This document shows positions 21,665 to 31,901 of a stretch of DNA of 64,000 bases, piece by piece (the first letter of the stretch is position 1; each line of letters opens with the position of its first letter). Origin of the DNA: Flaccisagitta enflata (lineage: Eukaryota > Chaetognatha > Sagittoidea > Aphragmophora); assembly GCA_965153355.1 (NCBI GenBank), contig OZ231126.1, positions 64,790,001 through 64,854,000 of the forward strand. The letters are read 5' to 3'. Below the pieces are notes generated by a model that made no database searches, was not told the origin of the DNA, and worked only from the letters and a program-made list of their open reading frames with translations. The position numbers and the translations under genes are program-made.

Positions 21665-21732
21665 TTGGGTAACGCATTTGTTCGACGATCCACACGTTGC
21701 ACCTTATTGGCCTACTTGGCCTTGTTTTTGGA
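21665..21732 (+). mobile_element. subfamily C hairpin element, 3' end
   Basis: GTAACGCATTTGTTCGACGA, then GTTGCACC, the hairpin GGCCTACTTGGCC and terminal TTGTTTTT, directly after the satellite. No 5' half is present, so the satellite may have grown inside or replaced it. Confidence 0.55.
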
Positions 21733-22370
21733 AAATGGTCTTCAAAAGTAGGGTGAGTGGAAATGACCTAATTCGCCTAGATCCAATACCCTGAAAAATA
21801 CTTTTTTTTCTCAAAAATCCTCAAAAATTAAAGAGTATTTTTACTTAGGGCCTCTTAAAGATTTTTGAAAAAATATTTTTTTGAAAAATGGTCTTTAAAA
21901 GTGGGGTGCAATCGAGAGGAAATGACTTAATTTGCCTAGATCCAATACCCTGGGAAATATTTTTTTTCCAAAAATTGAAATTTGTATTGGGGGCAAGTTT
22001 GGTGAGAGAATGGAGAAAAACACTGTCGGTTTTTCGTTTATCTCGTCATATATAAAAACGGCTGTAATTTCTAAAATATTGATGCAATTGCCTTGAAATT
22101 TTAAATACAAGCTCACGTCATGCTTCTCGACGTTCAAGCCAGAAATGATGATTGTGAACTGTTGTTTACTTGCATGCACTTCTTTGCCTACCTATGTTGC
22201 TTCTCATTTCACTTTTTTATCTTTATAAACCATCAATTTTTATGAAGCTTTCAAAAGAAATAGAGATAGCCACTAGAAAAACTACAATGTTCCTAATCTT
22301 TTAGCTATTAAGGATTGATTATTATAAATTAGGTCCTAAAAAGATTGTACTGTATTTTCCTTTTCAGACA
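21733..22370. other. dispersed-repeat copies, no gene
   Basis: Two tandem-like occurrences of the AATGACCTAATTCGCCTAGA repeat (about 21760 and 21920), then AT-rich DNA. Confidence 0.45.
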
Positions 22371-22590
22371 CGAAATTCTACAAGAGGCTTCGTCTGTCCG
22401 CCCATCTGTTGGTCCCCTAGCCTGTTAGTCCAGTGGTGTGTCTGGGTTGATCAACTCGAAAAGTGTGAAAACGCGTATTCACGATGTTGCAGTTATAATT
22501 GTATGTGTGTACAAGTGAGTTTGGGATAGGGAGGGAGGTTGTAAGCCACTGCCCACCCGTCCGCAACAATATTGCCATCACGCGTCACTT
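22371..22590 (+). mobile_element. subfamily F hairpin element
   Basis: Worn 5' end, ACAAGAGGCTTCGTCTGTCC, GAAAACGCG core, GCCCACCCGTCCGCAAC 3' block, ATATTGCCATCACGCGTCAC end. Confidence 0.6.
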
Positions 22591-22638
22591 TGTAAACTCT
22601 GGGGCTATGGTACGGATGACCATCTTTTCCTTCTGCAG

Positions 22639-23374
22639 GTTTTACGAGAAACTCCGTCTATTGTCCCGCGCTCCTCGAATACAAAACAAGCAGTTTTTGC
22701 GGTTGCCGCAAGTGGTGCATTTTGGATCGAGCGTGGGTTGCAAGCGGTTAATGAAACCACGTAAGATGAGGTTTTGGAGTATTTCCATATTTATAGCAAG
22801 GTCAGTTAGTGTACTACTGTACAAAATTTGAGAACTGGGTCCAGCTACATTGTGATCAATTACGGAATGAATGAATGAATGAATGAATGAATGAATGAAT
22901 GAATGAATGAATAAGGTCATCAATTACTGAATGAATGAATGAATCTATGAATAAATGAATGAATAGTTCTTTTTCCATTTTTTTATGTTTTCCAATGGAA
23001 ATAAGAATGAATGAATGAATGAATGAATGAATGAATGAATGAATGAACAAGTCATAATTGATGAAGGGTAATCGAGGCATTCTATAGACAAAAATGTCAT
23101 ATGTTTTTTTTCACAAACAGATGGTGTTTCGGATTACAAAGGACTGGCTCCACCTCCTCAATCTTCGGATCCTTCCCTTCATCTTCCATTGCCTCCTCCT
23201 CCTCTTTCCTCTCTTCCTAACTCCTCTGTTCCTCTACCTTCTTCTTCTCCCTCGTCTTTCTCGTCACCGGCAACGCCACCTGTGGTTGATCTGACCTCGT
23301 CCAAACAGATTGTATTAGTGGACATTTCCGACAAAATTGATGAGAGCTACGTTGATCTCATCGTCTTAGAGTGA
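22639..23374 (+). CDS. two 3' exons of a Pro/Ser-rich protein
   Basis: Exon 22639-22760 follows a TTCCTTCTGCAG acceptor and ends at GTAAGA. It encodes a basic segment (FYEKLRLLSRAPRIQNKQFL...). Exon 23121-23374 follows a T-rich ACAAACAG acceptor; in the phase set by the first exon it encodes a Pro/Ser-rich linker and the C-terminus VDISDKIDESYVDLIVLE, ending in TGA. An ATTAAA near 23486 could be the poly(A) signal. The intron holds two GAAT microsatellites. Phase agreement across the junction is the main support. No domain is recognised, and upstream exons were not found. Confidence 0.5.
22862..23047. repeat. (GAAT)n microsatellites
   Basis: Three GAAT blocks within the intron. Confidence 0.95.
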
Positions 23375-23969
23375 TGGAATCGACAACAACAGAAACAGTT
23401 CTAAATGTCAGACCACATAAGACGACGCAAAAGAACGAATTCATTCTCTGTTTATTTGTGTTAAAAGAGTTGAAATCGACTTCTTTATTAAAAATCCTTA
23501 TCATGCAGTTGTACGGAATATTCTTATTTTGCTGTGACGCATGAAGAAAGCTAAAAAAAAGTTTCAAACATCGTGGTTTTGTGATCTTTAAGATGTCAAT
23601 TGGAACAAAGTAATTTTCTCTGAGGTAGTCGTTTGCTAATTTGCATATTGCTGTCGGAAATCTTTTTTCTCCATATTTGGAGAAAAAATCTTAATTGGTG
23701 CTTCAACTTATGATAGTAAGGTGTCAATCGGTATTGCGTGACCTACATTTCTCTCTGATACTGAGTAAAGCGGGGTAGTGTCGTTACAGGAAGATGAAAT
23801 TCATCAGATGCTGAGGAAAGAATGAGATGCAGTCGAAAAATCCAATTAGTTACGGTAAGCGATTTTACCGTTCAGGTTTGTTTTGATCCAGGGCCGGCGA
23901 ACTTACAGCGATTTCGTCGATATGATTTGTATTTCATTTAATCTCCATTTTAATCATATTGTGCTCTCT
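23375..23969. other. 3' flank, no gene recognised
   Basis: Downstream of the TGA; possible 3' UTR to about 23500, then unannotated DNA. Confidence 0.4.
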
Positions 23970-24076
<107 letters not shown>

Positions 24077-24196
24077 CAAATTTCCGCAGGTATCACAAGG
24101 TCGTCATGTTATGGTGTGAATTCCCAAGATCCACGCCATCAAATCAATTTGGGCAGCTATATCGGCGATTAAAACACTGGAGCCTTAATTAATTAG

Positions 24197-24308
24197 GATC
24201 TGCCAGCAATGCGGTACTCGACGCATCAACTTAAAAGCCTGCGCCAACTGTTTGATCGCCAGCGCCATTAAGGACAACAAACTCAAGACAAGATGTTCAA
24301 CAGGGAAG
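24197..24308 (+). CDS. candidate exon with Cys4 zinc-ribbon motif
   Basis: Between an AATTAATTAG acceptor and a strong AAG|GTGAGT donor the frame reads ICQQCGTRRINLKACANC..., that is C-x2-C-x9-C-x2-C, the spacing of small zinc ribbons, followed by a Lys-rich stretch. A stop lies just upstream in this frame, so the acceptor (or one close by) is required. No neighbouring exon was identified and the gene is unknown. Confidence 0.4.
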
Positions 24309-24324
24309 GTGAGTGAGCAATTGA

Positions 24325-24430
24325 AATGTCATCCTCGCTGTCATTCATCCCCGCTGTCATTCATCCCCGCTGTCATTCATTACTGCTGTCATTCATTCCC
24401 GCTGTCATTCATTCCCGCTGTCATTCATCA
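24325..24430. repeat. 15-bp minisatellite, about 6 copies
   Basis: Units CCCGCTGTCATTCAT immediately after the zinc-ribbon exon donor. Confidence 0.9.
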
Positions 24431-24956
24431 AATTTTGTCTCCACCCATTGTTGATAGTTTTCCCTCTTTGCACGTTTTCATGTACACGACCAATTACCTA
24501 ATTTGTCTTAGCCACTACGGCTACATGCATCAAAATTTGAAAATTTAAGGTAGATAGAGGATATTCAGAACTTTCTTATCTTCATGAATGTGAAATGATA
24601 CAGAGAAGGTTCAAAGAAATTGCAATTGGTGCGTATATTAAACAGACTGCAGTCTTTTTGGCGCCAGTTTGGAGGAACACAATTTTGCAGTTAGGATTTC
24701 AGTAAACGATAATCTGTTGTTCCTAGCACAATCTTTGTTTCAATCGGAAAACTCGGCTTTTCGTTTGAGCACCTGTAGGAAGAGACAAAGCCGGAACAAA
24801 GCTATCTTTAACGCTGGTGGGTGGACAGGGTCAAGGAAGTTGACAGCCAGTTACAGTTGGTCACTCTGGCAGGAGCAGTGGCACGCTAATAAGGCAAATG
24901 TGACAGATGAACCTGGTGGACCAACGAACAGACAAAATTGGCAACTAAATAAAGTA
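24431..24956. other. no gene recognised
   Basis: Unique-looking DNA before the palindromic MITE. Confidence 0.4.
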
Positions 24957-25505
24957 CAGGGTGTTTTACATCAAATGATATATAAGAAAACGATATTGTG
25001 CTTCTAAAAATAAGACAACAATTCAAAAAATAGATTCATTGAGCTTTTAAGCTCCAATTTTTTATGTAAAAATTTCATTGGTTTAAGTTGAGTAGTTTGG
25101 CTACAATATAGATTTGCAGTAAAATGAATATTTCCAGTCAATGTGTTTTTCATCCTGAAAGTTTCTCTTTAAATCGTTCTTACGACTTGAGCTACAGATG
25201 CCAGATTAGATTCAAATGAAAGAAAATTTAAATATCTAAAATTTGAGACCAATCTAGCATCTGTAGCTCAAACCATTTGGAAGTGAAAATGATTTGAAAA
25301 AAAACCTATAAGATGAATAAAACATTGACTGAAAATATTCATTTTACTTCAAATCTATATTGTGGCTTAATTACACAACTTAGACCAATGAAATTTTTAC
25401 ATGAAAAATTAGAGTTTAAGAGCTTTATTTAAAAAAATTATCTCCTCATTTTTAGAAGCAGAATGACATTGTTTTCTTACAAATCATTTGATGTGAAACA
25501 CCCTG
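24957..25505. mobile_element. full-length palindromic MITE (mariner-like)
   Basis: The 549-bp fold-back element is self-complementary over both halves, centred near 25230. Termini CAGGGTGTTTTACATCAAA and its inverse (…TTTGATGTGAAACACCCTG) are flanked by TA. Arms diverge by scattered substitutions. CAGGGTG termini with TA duplication fit Tc1/mariner-derived MITEs. Confidence 0.75.
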
Positions 25506-25507
25506 TA

Positions 25508-25876
25508 TTAATTTACTTGGTGTTGTATAACAGTAAGGAAATATTTGGCTTGGTTATACCTGAGAAATGAAATTATCACATTTCTTTTACAACTTGACTT
25601 AAGGGAAAGCTATGTTTAAAAAAAAAAGATATGCATGACCGTAATAGCTTCTGCATCACTGTTCCTTTCCTGCATTAAGAATTAGTATTAGTTCGTTATC
25701 AACATAAAATAGATTAGTGTTAGATATGAAGAAAAGAGCTCCAAAGGCTCTTGTCCTTATTTTAGTCCTTATTTTTGAGTAGTAATGTTGTCCAACTTTC
25801 ATAATTGATAAGCTCCATCAAAATCTCCGTTCTAAAAGTTTTTGAGATCTCAGAAATATGGTATCTATAGAATTAC
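25508..25876. other. no gene recognised
   Basis: AT-rich sequence downstream of the coiled-coil gene's last visible exon. Confidence 0.4.
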
Positions 25877-26737
25877 CTCAAGCTCAAGTTCAAGAGTTCG
25901 GGCTTTTGCTGCTTGTAGGCGAATTTGAATCTCCGCCATCTCTCTTTGATGGCGCCGTTCCGATTCCGCGTCGTCGTTCTTTAGCTGTTGAAGCTTCAGT
26001 CGCTCCTCAATCTGCATGAAAGTTACACAAAATTATAATAGTATTTATTGCACTAAACTTAATTGCCTTATAATAAAAGTAGGGCAATAGATTTGTTTTT
26101 TTTTCTTTCCAACTTCCATGGCCATTTGCAATGTTTAGTATCCTCCATAAATCATTAGTCTTTATAAAAGGTTTTGTCTGTGATGATTAAGTGAAAAACA
26201 TGTAAAAACATGCACACTTTCCGTCCCCCTTCTGCATCGATTTGTCATTCCACGTTACTTGTTAATTCTTAAAGATGACTCACCGATGATTTATGCTTCT
26301 CTAGCTCTATCTCGGCCTTACGAATTTGAATTTCTTCGCTGGGACCGGGAGTGTTCATGGCCTCAGTGTGTGCCTGTTTTAAAAAAGTGAAAATGTGGAC
26401 TTCATAGATGCTTTTTTTGTCGCATGCACGCAACTCTTTAACTTGCTGTTGGTCGGTCCGTCCGTCTGTCTGTCCATCCGTCAGTCGGACCGTCGGTCTG
26501 TCATCATTAGCTTTTTCCACGAGCGGGTTTGGCATTACTGATCCTGCCTAATAGCTTAGGTTAGCCTTTTTTTACTGCCCCTGCCCACGACTTCCATAGC
26601 CGTGTGGACTAACCAACAAGTGACAAAGAGCAGGATGGAAAAATGCCTCACCTTAGCGGACTCCTTCACTGTCTGCAAGACTTCAGCAAAGTTGTTGGAA
26701 TCTTCATACATCCTTTTGCGATTTAACGATGGATTTC
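25877..26737 (-). CDS. three exons of a coiled-coil protein gene
   Basis: Minus-strand exons are 26737-26652, 26373-26284 and 26011-25877. Each has a clean acceptor (TTTTTTTCAG, TTTAAAACAG, TTTCATGCAG) and donor (GTGAGG, GTGAGT, GTAATT). The last two exons are exactly 30 and 45 codons, and all internal junctions are phase 0. The peptide runs from NRKRMYEDSNNFAEVLQ through IRKAEIELEKHKSS to a Lys/Glu/Gln-rich helix (ERLKLQQLKNDDAESERR...), a predicted coiled coil. Introns contain subfamily A elements. It could be the C-terminal part of a Myb/SANT-like or NAIF1-like nuclear protein; that is only a guess. Confidence 0.6.
26417..26610 (+). mobile_element. degenerate subfamily A hairpin element in intron
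   Basis: T-run, GTCGCATGCACGCAACT, a TCGGTCCGTCC tract, ATCCTGCC and CTGCCCCTGCCCACGACTT, then TAGCCGTGTGG. Lies between the first two coiled-coil exons. Confidence 0.6.
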
Positions 26738-26807
26738 CTGAAAAAAATTTCAGTAAGGGAATGAGTAGTTTATTTATATTCAACATTCACGTTTTTTGTG
26801 GCTACAT

Positions 26808-27395
26808 ACAGTATGATGGGAGCAAAGACGACCCAGACTGGAGGATAGATTTAAGTATTTTAACTTGATTTTATTTATAAAAAGATCAAAATTTATACTA
26901 TAAACAAGGCCGGATACACGGCTACCCCAGTTGCGTGCCGGTGGGCAGGGGCAATAATTGAGGTCAGTGGAACATTTGGGCAGGAGCAATAAGGCCAAAA
27001 CCTCATTTACGCCGAAGAAGTAAAGTGTGACGGACGGACCGACGGACCAACGGACGGACAAAGCGGGGTGTAGAGTTGCGTAGCACGCGACTAAAAATTG
27101 CTCTATTGCATGAATATGCTTGTTTCTTTCATTCCTTAACTTCTGAGTAAATATCATTAGGATATCATTTTTCAATATTCTAACTTAGCTTATCAGATTG
27201 AACAAAAAAATGTCTTGATGAAGTTAAATCACATGTAAAAAAATAAGAAAAGTTACTACATTCAAGCAATAAAGCATTTTCATATTAGCATTGACCTCAA
27301 TTTTTTTATATATTAAATTAAGATATCTAAAATACATCCTCCAGTCTAGGCTGTCTATGCTCCTATCATACTGTACAATGCGCTCTGTGCAGCTG
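26808..27395. repeat. inverted arms flanking an element
   Basis: A segment at 26808-26875 (CAGTATGATGGGAGCAAAGA...) recurs inverted at about 27320-27390 with scattered substitutions. A subfamily A element occupies the spacer. The arms may be the termini of a larger fold-back element. Confidence 0.55.
26903..27093 (-). mobile_element. subfamily A hairpin element, complete
   Basis: AACAAGGCCGGATACACGG end, 3' arm AGTTGCGTGC (one change from the 5' arm), GGGCAGGGGC, GGACGGACCGACGG tract, hairpin GTTGCGTAGCACGCGACT and A-run. Confidence 0.75.
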
Positions 27396-27499
27396 CCAGC
27401 GGCGTAGGAGAAGGGACTTCCAGGACTTCCATGGAAGTCCCTGTTGTGGGGACACTTAAGTTGTAGGGACACTAAATCAACCAAAAGAAAAATAGACGC

Positions 27500-27810
27500 A
27501 AAAGCGTTAGATGGTCAGCGGTACCCATGCCCAAATCCCTAGAGACTGGAATCTTGGCCTTGGGGTTGGGATTGGGGCCTTGAGGGTGGGATTTGGGCCT
27601 CAAGGGTGGGATTTGGACCTCAAGACTAGGATTTAGACCTCAATACTAGGATTTGGGCCTTGAGGCTGGGATATGGGCCTCCAGGCTGAGATATGGGCCC
27701 GGAAGGTGGGGGCAAGGGGGGGTACGAAGGAGAAGGAGGAGGAGAAAATTCCCCATATGCGTGAAAGCATAGGTCATCGACCCCTAAGGAGCCGCTGCCC
27801 AAAAGGAGGA
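27500..27810 (+). mobile_element. family E element with minisatellite core
   Basis: Opens with AGATGGTCAGCGGTACCC, then about nine 20-bp units of the GGGATTTGGGCCTCAAGGCT type, then AAGCATAGGTCATCGACCCC and GCCGCTGCCC. Confidence 0.65.
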
Positions 27811-27815
27811 AATGT

Positions 27816-28495
27816 CGCAAAAGCATTAGATGGTCAGCGGTACCCGTTGCCCCTATGTGAGTGTATGTTAGTGTAAGGTGGTTAGAGGGGCAGCGAAGGG
27901 GCCGATGACCTATGCTGTTTTTATTTGAGCTTCAAGGCTGGAATTTGGGCCTGGAGGCTGGGATATGAGCCTTGCAGCTGGGATTTGAGCCTTGGAGCTG
28001 GGATTCGAGCCTCAAGCTGATATCTGAGCCTCAAGGCTGGGATTTGAGCTTTAAGGCTGGGATTTCAGCCTTGAGGCTAGGATTTGGGCCTCAAGACCAG
28101 GATTTGGGCCTCGAGGCTGGAATTTGAGCCTGGAGACTGGGATTTGAGCCTTGAGGCTGGGATTTGAGCCTCAAGGCTGGTATTTGAGCCTCAAGGCTGA
28201 GATTTGAGCCTCAAGGCTGCATTTGAGCCTCAAGGCTGGGATTTGAGCCTCGAGACTGGGATTTGAGCCTCGAGACTGGGATTTGAGCTTTGAGGCTCGG
28301 ATTTGAGCTTTGGGGCTGGGATTTGAGCCTCAAGGCTAGGATTTGGGCCTTGAGACTAGGATTAGGGCCTCGAGGCTAGGATTTGGGTCTCAACCGGGGG
28401 GGGGGGGGGAGATGTAGAAGGAGAAGGAGGAGAAATTTCTCCTGTGTGAAAGCATAGGTCATCGGCCCCTTCGGGGCCGCTGCCCAAAAAGGGAA
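27816..28495 (+). mobile_element. family E element with minisatellite core
   Basis: Same plan as its left neighbour: AGATGGTCAGCGGTACCC, AGGGGCAGCGAAGGGGCC with GATGACCTATG, some 22 units of GGGATTTGAGCCTCAAGGCT, then the inverted end GCATAGGTCATCGGCCCC and GGGGCCGCTGCCC. The inverted GATGACCTATG blocks bracket the array. Confidence 0.7.
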
Positions 28496-28841
28496 AAGAA
28501 AGGAAAACAGTAAAAAAAAAAGAACAAGGAAAGGAAAAGAAAGAAAAAAATTATTTGCTGTAAATTTGCTAAAGAATTGCAGTAATCACAAATTTTTATG
28601 GTTATATGATAAGAATTACAAATTGGTTTTAATTATGAGACCAATTTTGTCAGACACCAATTAAGGGTGGAAGTCCTAAAAATCTTCTCTCCTACGCCGC
28701 TGGCAGCTGCAATGCGAGAGGCACTTTCACTACTGCCATAGCAGTATTTGTCGGGACACCAATGTTGTCGCGACACCTATTTCAGCATTTAAAAAAAAGG
28801 AAGAAAAAAAAGGAAAGGAATATGGTCACCATAAAGAGAAC

Positions 28842-29177
28842 AATAAGGCCAACACCTTTAAGTCGCGTGCGGGGCATGAATAACTTACGATAACTTAAAT
28901 TGACTTTTGATAACTCAAGATGACGTCAAATGACTTGAAAAGACATAGAACCGTGTAAAATGACCAAATTGACCAATTTGACTTAAATGACTTAATATAA
29001 CATATTATGACATAAAATGATTTAGAATGACTTATGATGACCTAAAATAACCTAAAATGGCTAAAAATGACTAAAAATGACTTGAAATAATAAAAAAAAT
29101 AAGTTTGACGGTTGGATCGATGGATCAACCAACAGACGGACGGAAAAAGCAAGTTGTTGAGTCGCGTGCATGTGACT
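28842..29177 (-). mobile_element. hairpin element (subfamily H/A) with decamer-like core
   Basis: Minus-strand copy. The 3' end is AAGGCCAACACC with arm AGTCGCGTGC, the core is diverged 10-bp units of the AAATGACTT type, then a GACGG tract and 5' hairpin GAGTCGCGTGCATGTGACT plus A-run. It parallels 5375-5942 and the right-edge copy at 63772. Confidence 0.65.
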
Positions 29178-29239
29178 AAAAATGAAAAATGTGAAAAAGT
29201 TGCAAACTTTGCTATAAAGGCAATCACAGGCGGTTTTTG

Positions 29240-29318
29240 CATCACAGCCCCTGCCCAAATAATCAACTGTTCTTTCCCATCACTGCCCCTGCCTACTTGT
29301 GCCATATACCTGGTCTTG
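29240..29318 (+). mobile_element. subfamily A 3' fragment
   Basis: CAGCCCCTGCCCAAATAAT, CACTGCCCCTGCCTACTTG and a CTTGTTTTTG end without a 5' half. Confidence 0.5.
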
Positions 29319-30057
29319 TTTTTGTTCAGGCATAATGGACACACACGCAGATAATCTTACAACAATACAGTGCTGCTTGAATAAATTGCAACTGGATCTT
29401 TATTTGATCATTAAGCGATACTTTATTGGTAAAACTGTTTAAATTGAATATTTTCTAACAGGTTAGCATCAATATTTATTTAATTCGCCGCCATTTTTAA
29501 CACTTATCAAGATTTTGCACGACATTAAGGTTGCAAAGCTAATGAGGTAATATAGGTAGAGAGACCAATGCATGTTAATCTCTACTTACTCTTCTAGTTT
29601 TGGTCAAACTATGAGCCCAAACCATGAAATATTCATGACCATTTGAAAGCTCTGCAAAAAATCTTCCAAATGCGATGTTGCTGGTCATTGTGGCTTCATT
29701 CATTTAGAAATAACAAAGGTTTAAAGAAAAATATCACAAATAAAAAAAAAACGCTCAATTATGATGTATTTCCATTACCATTTTTTAGTCCTTCCCTTTA
29801 AAACGGCATTCCATCTAAATGCATCAACAAAATTTGCTCTACTTGGTCTCAATCTCTTCATCTTTTGAAAAGCTCAATTTCATCTATAATTTTGCTAGGT
29901 TTGTCTGATTTTTGACTGAGTAATAGGCTCGAGAATCCAGTTGCAATTTATCCAAGCATGACTGTACATGGACAAAAATTGAATAAGGGAAAGCATAGTA
30001 TCGATTTTTTCTGGTCGGCGGTATCCACTATTACTGGTATTTGAAGGGATTTTCTAC
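29319..30057. other. no gene recognised
   Basis: AT-rich sequence, no supported feature. Confidence 0.4.
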
Positions 30058-30144
30058 CTTTCTTTTTCATCAGGTTTGACGCTTCTTCATCCTCCTTAGT
30101 CAAGAGAGTAGGCCTCGCACTCTTATAGACGATGAAGTTTCCCT
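30058..30144 (-). CDS. candidate internal exon, unknown protein
   Basis: A strong pyrimidine-rich acceptor (CTCACCTTTACTCCTCAG) precedes a frame reading EGNFIVYKSARPTLLTKEDE and on through a Lys-rich end to an AAAG|GTAGAA donor. 87 bp; no partner exon found. Confidence 0.35.
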
Positions 30145-30244
30145 CTGAGGAGTAAAGGTGAGAGGAAGATGACGAGCAAGTTTTAGTCGCATGCGACATA
30201 CAATGACCCCATGATGATCTCTGTTGGTCAGGCAATGTTTTAAG

Positions 30245-30889
30245 GTGCGACCAAGCACCTCGATAACTGGCCGTGTCCGTTGGTTGGTTGGTCGGTTGAT
30301 TGGTTAGTAACGCATTTGTTCGACGATCCAGACGTCACACTTGGGTGCTTCGCATAGCAAAAGTTGGTTATTTCTTTTCGCCCTATTTACCTAATGTGGA
30401 GTGACCAATTTTAGGACCCTTATCATTTTTGTTTTATCAAAAATCTTTCATCTTCCGTTTTTTACAAAATTGCTTTTGAGGACCTAATTTGCATAATGCA
30501 GTGGAATAAAACAATATGCTGACATTGTTTGAATCAGCTTTCATAATTTTCAACTCTTCACAGAATTGCAATTCTGCCTTTTCATTTGCTCTTTCATAAC
30601 TTGTGTTCTGATATTTTAGGTTTTTTTTCATACATCATGATTCTTTAAAACAAAAAATTATCCTTCTTGTAACAAAACTACACAGGATTTTGCTGAATTC
30701 TGGGAAATCAGTGGAAACTTTAAGGCCAAAACAAAAACGGAAGATGAAGGAATTTTGAAAAAAAGAAAATGGTCATCTTCATGATTTTTGCTCCTCCACA
30801 TTATCTAAGTAGGGTGAAGAGATACTCCCAACTTTTGCTATGTGAAGCACCCAAACGTCACACCTTACTGGCCCACTTGGCCTAGTTTT
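30245..30889 (+). mobile_element. subfamily C hairpin element, long copy
   Basis: 5' hairpin GGTGCGACCAAGCACC, CGATAACTGGCCGTGTCCG, GGTTGGTT tract, GTAACGCATTTGTTCGACGA. A pair of inverted GCTTCGCATAGCAAAAGTTGG blocks lies around 30345 and 30830. The end is GTCACACC, GGCCCACTTGGCC, TAGTTTT. No ORF. Confidence 0.65.
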
Positions 30890-31356
30890 CAAAATTGGTA
30901 CATCCGTACATGCCTTGTTCTGTATCAATTAATTCCAACTGCACACAACAGCATGTTCTAATGACGATGATGATTTATGATGAATGACTCATCAGGCCTT
31001 TTTTTAGAGCGAGCCCGCGAGCCCGTGACTCTCTATTTTGCTGCCGGGCTCTCTGATTTCACTGGATCTGAGCCCGGCTGGCTCTCTCAAAATTGAAACC
31101 ATGTTTTGAACTCAAATGGATTGGAAAATTCTCGTAAAATCATAAAAAGAAAATCTAATTCTCAAGTTAAGTGTGACTAAAATGCAAATTGATCAACAAG
31201 AAAAGCATCTCATTTTTTCATGTAAATGCGTCTAATATTGCTGGCAGAAAAAGTTGGCATGTGATGATTTTTGCTTTCTTGAAAACCAATTTATTTTTAT
31301 TATGCGAGAGATGAAAGATGACAGTGAAGAAATGGAGCACAATGTTCAGTTTTTCA
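30890..31356. other. no gene recognised; GAGCCCG-rich repeat
   Basis: GAGCCCGGCTGGCTCTC-like segments near 31010-31090 recur inverted or direct at 31605-31675, bracketing the next element. Confidence 0.45.
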
Positions 31357-31600
31357 AGTCGTTTGCACACTACTCTATAACCCACTCTGTTGGGCGGTCT
31401 GTCCATCTGTAGGTCTCTCCATCTGTTGGTCTGTCCATTCATTAGTCCATCTGTTGCTCTGTTGATCTGTGACACTGTTTTTTTGGCATTTACAAGTGAT
31501 TTTAATGTCGCTTTTCCTGCCCAAATGTTCTTTAGCAAATTTCCTCACTACCCCTGCCCGCCCCTCACACAATATAGGTAGCCTTCCACCCAGGATTGTT
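31357..31600 (+). mobile_element. subfamily A hairpin element, diverged
   Basis: AGTCGTTTGCACACTACTCT start, TCTG/TCCATCTG tract, TTCCTGCCCAAATG, CTACCCCTGCCCGCCCC, GATTGTTTTTT end. Confidence 0.6.
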
Positions 31601-31684
31601 TTTTCGCCGGGCTCGCTATTTTGCCGTCGGGCTCTGTAGATTTGTGAGGAGAGAGCCCGGTTGGCTCCGCCAAAGAAATCACTA

Positions 31685-31801
31685 AACAAGGCCAAGTAGG
31701 CCAATAGGTGCGACGTTTGGATCGTAGAAACGAATGCGTAACCCCACAGACAGACCGACCGACTGACGGACACAGCCAGTTATAGAGGTGCTTTGTCCTA
31801 C
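31685..31801 (-). mobile_element. subfamily C hairpin element, compact copy
   Basis: 117-bp minus-strand copy with both ends: AACAAGGCCAAGTAGGCC (3' hairpin), arm AGGTGCGACG, AACGAATGCGTAACC, GACCGACCGACTGACGGACA tract, CAGTTATAGAGGTGC. It shows the minimum unit of this subfamily. Confidence 0.7.
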
Positions 31802-31901
31802 CTAAAAAAGGCCTGTGAATGACGATGATGATTTATGGTGATGAGTAATGACTTTAGAAAGGTGCTGAGACTCTTCATGCTGAAATGAATGTTGGTCAAA
31901 A

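Noticed and set aside
20191-21702. Series of near-identical Pro/Thr/His ORFs
   Set aside because: They recur every 82 bp with the satellite monomer.
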